Shown one piece after another: positions 58,160 through 64,000 of a DNA stretch of 64,000 nt. The DNA comes from Rhizomys pruinosus (taxonomy: Eukaryota; Chordata; Mammalia; Rodentia; Spalacidae). The stretch spans positions 1,120,128 to 1,184,127 of the forward strand of contig VZQC01006319.1 in NCBI GenBank assembly GCA_009823505.1, in the 5' to 3' direction. A program made the translations under genes and the position numbers. Within the stretch, counting starts at the first letter, position 1; the number at the start of each line of letters is the position of its first letter. The notes below the pieces were generated by a model. The model was not told where the DNA came from and did no database searches. It saw nothing but the letters and a program-made list of their open reading frames with translations.

Positions 58160-59730
58160 TATAACAGGCAGAACCATACCACTCCAGAGGCTATCTTATC
58201 TTAGGTAGCCTCCCATGGCAAATGGAGTTTGCATGTGTAATTGAGCACTACCCCACCAGGTGAGGCTCCAGTGATATTCCAAATGTGCCCATCTGATCAC
58301 AAGTGCTTCAGGATGAAAGAGGCAGGAGATGACACCCACAAGAGGAGTGCAAGGCAAGCAGAGTATAGATTTGAAGTGTGAGAAGGCCTTGATCAGCCTG
58401 GCTGGCTGGGACAGAGGGAAGAGGACCCAGAGCTAAGAAACAGAACTCTCCTCACACCCCAGATAAGCAGGAACAAGACCCCATGTCACAACCACCCAGA
58501 AAAGCTACTTCAAAATTCCTAGCTGTAGAAACTCTGAGAAATAGCTGGGTGTTTACTGTCATACCAGTGAGTCCTACATAGCAGTAGATAACTCAGGTAT
58601 CCATCCCCCACATCCATGCGCCAAATTCAGTGAACTCACAGTATACAATGATACCAGATGACTGTTAACCCCTGCCCTGCTGATCACCATTCTGAGTGCT
58701 GGGAGCACAAGATAAACAAGATACACGGATGAGGAAATCGATCATAGACAATATTGATGACTGATGGATACATAGGTCCCAGGGCTTGACTTCTCACTAG
58801 GGACTTGGCTGACAAATGCCCAAACAGACCTATGTATGAACAGTGGTGATGTTGGCAGAGAAGCAAGCCCAGTTAGTCGGTGGAGAATAAAGTAGGAGCC
58901 CTTAGCACTCAGGAGTCACCCACTGTGGTGCTAGTGTTCTTGCTGAGGCAGAGGGGGCAGGTAAGGAGTCAGAAGTGACCATGCAGGTAGAAGAATCTGC
59001 AAACACAATGGCCCCAGAGGTGAAATTAACTGGAAGAGCGAAGAGTAAATCTTGGCTAGCCTGTGGCTACAGAACTTCTCCAGAGTCCTGCTGGCTCCAC
59101 CCTCTGAGGTGGACGTGTTCCTTGCTGTCTGGTGCCCGAACTCCTCAGGTTGAGCACCCCACTCAGTGGCAATGCCCTCTCTTGGCACCTACAAGGTCAA
59201 CTCTTAAGGCCAAGACCTGCAAATTCAAACAAATTCAAGCAAATTCAGGACAGGTGCTTAGCACAGCTGAGAAAGATGGTGGCTGAAGATCCAACACTGG
59301 AAAGAGGTGGGAATGAGGAAGGGCAGAAGGCACAGCTCCCACCCTTGGGGTGGCAACCACTTCTCTCTGGCCAGCAGTGATCAATCAAGAAAGGAAGATC
59401 AGTGTCCTCACAGCTTCAGAGAGCTTAAAAGAAGTAGGAACAGAGCTACATGCAAAATCCGATTTTTATAGTGTGGCTTTAAAACTTTTAGGCAGAAGCC
59501 CTTGCCTAAAGAAGATCTGTGTGAACCACTGTCCCAAGAGCTGCTGGTGAGCTCGTAAGGCCTCCTGGAAAGATGTTCCAGGCTATGAGGGTAGTTAGTC
59601 TAGAAGGCAGTGTTCCTAAATGCTCAGAGTATTAGCCTTAAGTCTGAGGTTGCTGGGAGATTTTTTTCTTTTCTCTTTGCTTTTCTTGATTTTTTTTCTG
59701 CAAAAGACATTTAAAAATCCATATAAGTGG
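58160..59730. other. Unique intronic stretch
   Basis: No SINE or simple repeat recognised beyond a short AAATTCAA-type repeat at 59220-59245. The frame at 58975-59286 (plus) has no splice or homology support. Confidence 0.35.
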
Positions 59731-59733
59731 GAG

Positions 59734-59955
59734 CTGGAGACATGGCTCAGCGGTTAAGAGCACAGGCTGTTCTTTTAGAGGACTCAGGTTTGATTCCCAG
59801 CACCCACACTGCAGGTAATGACTTTCCATAACTCTAGTTCCAGGGGAGCTGACACCCTCTTCTGACCTCCATGGGCATTGTATGACACAGGTACACTTAC
59901 ATACATGCAGGGAATACACTCATACACATAAAATGAAATAAAACAATATTTTAAG
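59734..59955 (+). mobile_element. B2 SINE
   Basis: GAGCTGGAGACATGGCTCAG, CGGTTAAGAGCACAGGCTGT, CACCCTCTTCTGACCTCCAT, AAAATGAAATAAAAC tail. Confidence 0.9.
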
Positions 59956-60290
59956 GCCATAAAAGCAGTAATTAACAAACACTCTCCTCAGCATTTAAGT
60001 TGCACAGATGTGTTTTCAGCCCAATTATTTCAAACAGTTGCCATGTTCCTGCCTGAGAAAAACACCCATGGAAAACCATCCGCTCACTGGGGGCATGCTG
60101 GATGGGTTGTCGGGAAACAGGCAGACATGGAACATGGAACTCCAGACCCCATGAGCAGAAGCCAGCACCGTCCTCTGTAGGAGAGCTGCTCTTTAATCCC
60201 ATGTTCAGTTCCTGGAGTTTAACTAAGCAGCGGTTAGCAGTTGCTGACTTCCATCCATCATGGAGTGGAGAAAGAGACCGCACAACCTAC

Positions 60291-60427
60291 CTCTTGGAAT
60301 GAAGCCTCAGTTTCTTCTTGCTGTTTCCATGAGATGTCTTCACCCTCCGACGGCACAGTCCTTTCTTCCATTGTAGAGTGGACACTGGATCCTGCACCCT
60401 TGTCCCTGGGACTGTTGGGTAGGAAAG
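60291..60427 (-). CDS. Znf831: Znf831 internal coding exon (137 bp, basic segment)
   Basis: The acceptor is a pyrimidine-rich ...GGTATTTTCAG before base 60427. The donor is AAGAG|GTAGGT after base 60291. The exon starts in phase 0, matching the upstream donor, and ends two bases into a codon. It encodes 45 residues plus AG: YPTVPGT near the start, then QWKKGLCRRRV and GNSKKKLRLHSK. The YPTVPG, WKKGL and GNSK landmarks agree with recalled human ZNF831. The Lys/Arg clusters are a plausible bipartite nuclear-localisation or nucleic-acid-binding segment; that role is inferred. A longer overlapping frame on the same strand is out of phase and should be ignored. Confidence 0.88.
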
Positions 60428-61206
60428 CTGAAAATACCAGGCATGTTGGCATCATACGGCTCAAAGCCCTCACAGGGGGGACCACCCTGAGGACTTCTCC
60501 CTCTAGAGAGGATGTCTGTGGGTGGAAAGTCAGGTATGGAAATATTGCATTGACCAATGGCCTGAGCCTGGGTGGTGCAACAACCAGGTAACTGCAGAGT
60601 GTACCTGCGTAGAACCTTCCAGAACCTTACCTAGGTTAGACCTCTATGGGAAATCCCAGATATTTGGTTGCTGAGTGAAAAGTTAAGGAGTGCCATAGTC
60701 CATACACCTACCTCCAGGATCTCCACACTTTGGAGGAAGGAGCATTAAACCAGACCTTGCATTCCCTCCCTCCCCCGCCCAGGAAATGGAGGGATTGCAT
60801 TCCTAGCCCCTGTTTTGTTCCATGAGTTTGAACTGGAACTGTGCTCTGGACCCCGAGCCATCCCCAAACAGGAATAGGACTATAATGTTCACTGACCTGC
60901 TCTCCGGGGGCAAAGACTTATGCTTTAATGACTTGGTAATGGACCCTTTGAACATCCACCACCTTCCCCTCTTGCCATTGCTCCCAGGAGCCTCAGATTT
61001 GGGCTTGGGTCTGGGTCTAGAAATTATTTCTGCAGAGTCCTCAGGATAATGTTAGACTCTCCCTGTGACTCATTTTGTTCCTTCTTGTTTTGGTTTGGTC
61101 TGTCTGGAGTCTGTTTCTCAATAAGAGATGATAGTCAAATCTCGAGTTCTAGAGAGTTCTGGGCAGCTTATTTTTTGCCTCTGTTACTAAGAAATCCAGA
61201 TTTAAT

Positions 61207-61375
61207 TTTTTTTTTTTTTTGGTCTTTTTAAGATAGGATCTCCCTTTAGTCCCAGCTGGCCTGGAGCTCTCTATGTACACCCAGGCTGGCCTTGAACTCA
61301 CAGAGATCCGCCTGCCTCTGCCTCCTGAGTGCTGGGATTCAAGGCATGCACCACCATACCCGGCTTAGAATTAAT
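61207..61375 (-). mobile_element. B1 SINE
   Basis: Poly-T, GATAGGATCTCCCTTTAGTC, CCCAGGCTGGCCTTGAACTC, GGCATGCACCACCATACCCG. Confidence 0.92.
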
Positions 61376-61429
61376 TTTTTATGTCTAATCATGAATACTA
61401 TCTCACCTGGAAGTTTCTAGTTCTGTGTC

Positions 61430-61675
61430 TATGTGTGTCACACATACATTTGCGTGGGTACACATGTGTATGTCCAGGACACATGAATGTAAAGGTCATA
61501 AGTCAGTCTTGGGCGACATTCTACGGGATCTATCCATCTTTTTTTGGAGACAATGTCTCTCTCTTATTGCCCTGGGATGCATTAATCAGCTAAGCTGCCT
61601 GGCCAGTGAGTCCCAGGGATCTTCCTGTCTCTGCTTCCCCACACTGAGATTACAAGAGCCTGCTGTCACTCAGAG
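61430..61675 (-). mobile_element. B4 SINE
   Basis: GTCATAAGTCAGTCTTGGGC, GGAGACAATGTCTCTCTCTT, CCTGGCCAGTGAGTCCCAGG, TTCCTGTCTCTGCTTCCCCA. Confidence 0.8.
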
Positions 61676-61739
61676 GTTTTGTTGTTGTTTTTTTTTTTTT
61701 TTTAATTAAAGCAGGTTGTACTTTGTGCTTGTGTATGCT

Positions 61740-61745
61740 TTTAAT

Positions 61746-61788
<43 letters not shown>

Positions 61789-61935
61789 TTTTTGGTCTTT
61801 TTGAGACAAGGTCTCCCTGTAGCCCACTTGACCTGGAACTCACTCTGTAGACCAGGCTGGCCTTGAACTCACAAAGATCCGCCTGCCTCCCAAGTGCTGG
61901 GATTAAAGGCGTGTGCCACCACACCTGGCTCATGC
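61740..61935 (-). mobile_element. B1 SINE with (TTTA)n tail
   Basis: (TTTA)n 61740-61790, then GAGACAAGGTCTCCCTGTAG, CTCTGTAGACCAGGCTGGCC, AAAGGCGTGTGCCACCACAC. Confidence 0.93.
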
Positions 61936-62025
61936 GCAGGTTTTAAATTCAGGTCTGGGGACTGAACCCAGATCCTCATGTTTGTGTAGCAAGCACGTAA
62001 TCAATTCAGTGATGCCCCCCAGCCC
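61936..62025 (-). mobile_element. SINE head remnant (B4/ID-like)
   Basis: GGGGACTGAACCCAGATCCT, TGTAGCAAGCACGTAATCAA, CCCCCCAGCCCC, continuing from the B1; together they may be one B4 element. Confidence 0.6.
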
Positions 62026-62169
62026 CTAGTATAATAGTTCTTTACTCTGTTATTTTTATGAGTTTCTTTGGATTTGTTCATATTTGGGGCCTTTATGTTT
62101 CCCACCCTATGGATGGCCACCTCAGCCTCCCTTGGGAGCAGAGGACATTACAATAGATGGCGACAGCCT

Positions 62170-62176
<7 letters not shown>

Positions 62177-62210
<34 letters not shown>
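62177..62210. repeat. (CA)n microsatellite next to Znf831 splice donor
   Basis: About 34 bp of CA, GT-rich on the gene's sense strand, starting about 30 bp inside the intron. Confidence 0.95.
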
Positions 62211-62211
<1 letters not shown>

Positions 62212-62240
62212 ATCCCCAGATAGAGCAAAGCTGCTATTAC

Positions 62241-64000
62241 CTCAGGTGCCTTCATAGGCCCTCCTCCTCCTCCTCCTCCTCGGCTTGTCTTGATCCTGCC
62301 TCCATGGCTCTTGTGCAGCATATCGCTGCCTGCATCCCAGAGGGTCCTCTCACCAGGGTGCAGAGCTGAGTGCCCAGAAGTCGCCCTCTGTTGCTCTGAA
62401 GGCAGGGGTAGGCTGCGGCTCAAGCAACACCATGTGAGCTGGGGCTCAGCCCTCAGTGAGGGAAAGGAGCTCTGGGTGCCACAGCCCTCAGGAGTCCCTA
62501 AGGGTGTCCAGAGCAGTTTGGGCTGGCCCAGGGATAGACCCTGAGGCCTCGTGAAGGATGTGAGGAAACGGTGGACTTGGAAGGGGCAGCAGGTAGGGAG
62601 GCCCTCCTTTGGGTCTGGAGGAGGGCCTTCTAGACCATTCTTGGGAGGTACTCCTAGCTTCTGGACAGATGTCCAGGGGTTCAGGAGAACCCCAGAGGTC
62701 CTGACTATTGCTGATGAGCTTTCTGTGCAAAAATAATGGGTGGCATGGGTCTCACTCGTCATGTCCTGACCCATCTGAGTGTCGCACACATGGGCAGGCA
62801 GGATGGAGGCTGCCTCGCAAGTGGCCCCTGTAGGGGAGCCAGGGCAGTCCCTGGATGCCGAGGAGCTGCTGTTGGCCTGGCCTCCTTTCTCTCCTCCTAC
62901 GTCCTCCCCTTCTGTTCTGTCCATCATCCTGGCCCCGCTGGGCTCCTCTGCTTTGCCTGGAGCTGAGGATGGTCCAGGTGACCAGGGCACCCCTAACCCT
63001 GACCCAGAACGAGAGGCCTGTTCCTTAGACCGAGCACTTGCATAAACAGAGTCAGGGCCTCGCTCAGGCCTTGGGGTGGCAGATGGTGAGCGGTTCTCTC
63101 CCTGAGGTAACCTGAGGAGGTACTTGGGGGCAAAGGTGTCCTCTGCTGGAGCGGCAGGGATGCCAGGAGTCTGCAGCTGGGCAGCCCATACAGAGGGGTG
63201 CCCAGAGTGCCTGGACACAGAAGGCAATGAAGAGGTTGTTCCCCCTGGCCCTGAACATCCCAGGGCGGCATCAGAGACAACTAAGGAGGCATCAAAGGAC
63301 TCCTGGACTTCAGGCACCTGCTGGGCACTGTCATAGGATGCAACCCGAACCTCCCCGTGGTCACTGTCCCTTTTCTGGGGTGGCCTGGAGACAGCCAGCA
63401 CAGAGCTACCTGAGCTCTCTTCTCCCAGGGTCTCTGGCTGCTCCTGAGGGCCCAGACCCTCCACCTTCATTCTCTTCCTCTCTGAGGGGAACTTGTCTTC
63501 CACAGGCTGGGGATCCCCAAGCCCACCACTGGTCTCTCTGAGGACAGTTTGGGCCCAGGAGCAAGTTTCTTTTGTGGCCTCACCTCTGGAACCTGGCAAG
63601 GCCAGCCTGGAAGCCTCTAAGTCCACTCCTTTGTGGGGTCCAGGCACTGGGGTCAGCTGGCACCCCAGCTTCTCCCTTGCGGGGAGAAGAAGGCTCCTGC
63701 TGCTCAAACAGAGGGTGTTTTCACCACCAAGTGTGAGAGATGATTTGGCTTTAGCCACTGCCGTTAGTGGCTTAGGAGACTCGGCCTCCAAGGGGCCCTC
63801 CAGTGCGGCCTGACTTCCCCAAGATCCTGGCTTGGCCTCTGCTGAACTATGCCCAAGGACAGGTGTTCTACCGCCTTGGGTAGGGGCCATATTCTCACTC
63901 CGCGGCACCTCTTCCTGGGTAGGAAGTTCCGGTTCTGCCCTGTGTCTCTGCCTCGGCTCCCTGGGTTTCTGGGCTCCCTGGTGGCTGGTCTTCATCTTCT
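62241..64000 (-). CDS. Znf831: Znf831 (Zfp831) giant coding exon, 3' part, partial at right edge
   Basis: The minus-strand frame is open from the right edge to a splice donor after codon GAG (exon base 62241, then GTAATA). The visible part is 585 codons counted from an internal Met at 63995-63993, and the frame continues upstream past the window. The protein is Ser/Pro/Gly-rich and looks disordered. Counted from that Met it has a basic patch RKRMKVE at 173-179, a SFDASLV segment at 233-239, KYLLRLPQGE at 291-300, EPQLTWCCLSRSLPLP at 517-532 and a Gly run at 573-579. The basic-patch and SFD layout recalls HIVEP proteins. The TWCCLSRS block and the order of segments match my recollection of human ZNF831. 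The family is a nuclear C2H2 protein and probable transcriptional regulator; its fingers are N-terminal and outside this window. The phase-0 donor fits the next exon exactly. There are no frameshifts or stops, so the gene looks intact. Confidence 0.88.

Larger units (their letters stand above)
47152..60290 (-). other. Znf831: Znf831 intron between 137-bp and 155-bp exons
   Basis: A 13-kb intron defined by compatible phases (2 to 2). It carries B1, B2 and B4 SINEs, an L1 3' end split by later insertions and GATA/GGAT tandem repeats. Unique stretches at 48060-49100, 50630-51300, 51600-52330 and 58160-59730 show no convincing exon. Confidence 0.75.
60428..62240 (-). other. Znf831: Znf831 intron between giant exon and 137-bp exon
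   Basis: A 1.8-kb intron bounded by GTAATA at 62240 and TTTTCAG at 60428. It holds two B1 copies, a B4, a (TTTA)n run and a (CA)n run immediately after the donor. The remaining sequence at 60430-61200 is unique, with no gene seen. Confidence 0.8.

Noticed and set aside
57408..58177. Pro/His/Ser/Ile-rich minus frames of ~170-207 codons
   Set aside because: Translation of the GGAT/GCAT array; no supporting evidence.
5946..59955. tRNA genes suggested by GGTTCGATCC-type box B motifs
   Set aside because: All lie in B2 SINE heads, which are tRNA-derived. The sequence does not fold as a complete cloverleaf and is followed by SINE bodies and A-rich tails.
60258..60557. 99-codon minus frame overlapping the 137-bp exon
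   Set aside because: It overlaps the real exon but in a different frame. Only the phase-0 reading joins both neighbours and matches Znf831.
62716..62745. Cryptic acceptor-like CCATTATTTTTGCACAG inside the giant exon (minus)
   Set aside because: It resembles a splice acceptor, but the reading frame is continuous across it and no matching upstream donor is required.

Overview
The window is mammalian nuclear DNA from a muroid rodent. It is dense in rodent SINEs (B1, B2, B3, B4 and ID-B1 dimers) in both orientations, with rodent-type medium-reiterated repeats and long microsatellites. I cannot name the species. The youngest B2 copies form a CpG-rich subfamily with an internal 17-bp duplication that I do not recognise from mouse.

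The only gene I can support is on the minus strand. It is the 3' half of the coding region of Znf831/Zfp831, a large HIVEP-related C2H2 zinc-finger protein. Three coding exons are visible: the end of the giant exon (62241-64000, running off the right edge), a 137-bp basic exon (60291-60427) and a 155-bp basic exon (46997-47151). All three have good splice sites and their phases join exactly (0, 2, 1). The N-terminal zinc fingers lie to the right of the window. I did not find the C-terminal exon(s) or 3'UTR, which are probably left of position 1. On that reading positions 1-46996 are one large intron, 47152-60290 a second and 60428-62240 a third. In mouse and human, EDN3 lies further downstream; no EDN3 exon was seen.

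Layout from left to right. At 0-15 kb, several mutually homologous degenerate segments are separated by SINEs and by a 2.1-kb minisatellite of 39 units of 54 bp (2633-4722). At 15-27 kb there are SINE-rich introns and an ~850-bp polypyrimidine tract (20857-21705). At 27.8-31.2 kb a repeat-poor, partly GC/CpG-rich block contains a palindromic GATA pair and is a candidate intronic regulatory region. At 31-44 kb there are SINEs, L2 relics, a GA-rich tract, a CA-rich tract and a 100-bp minisatellite (41560-42000). At 44.5-47.3 kb a block without interspersed repeats ends at the 155-bp exon. At 48-62 kb there are SINEs, an L1 3' end split by later insertions, GATA and GGAT tandem repeats, then the exons at 60.3 and 62.2 kb.

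Most long open frames in this window are artefacts of tandem repeats whose unit length is divisible by three, or of low-complexity tracts. No tRNA, rRNA, CRISPR or bacterial-type feature is present.
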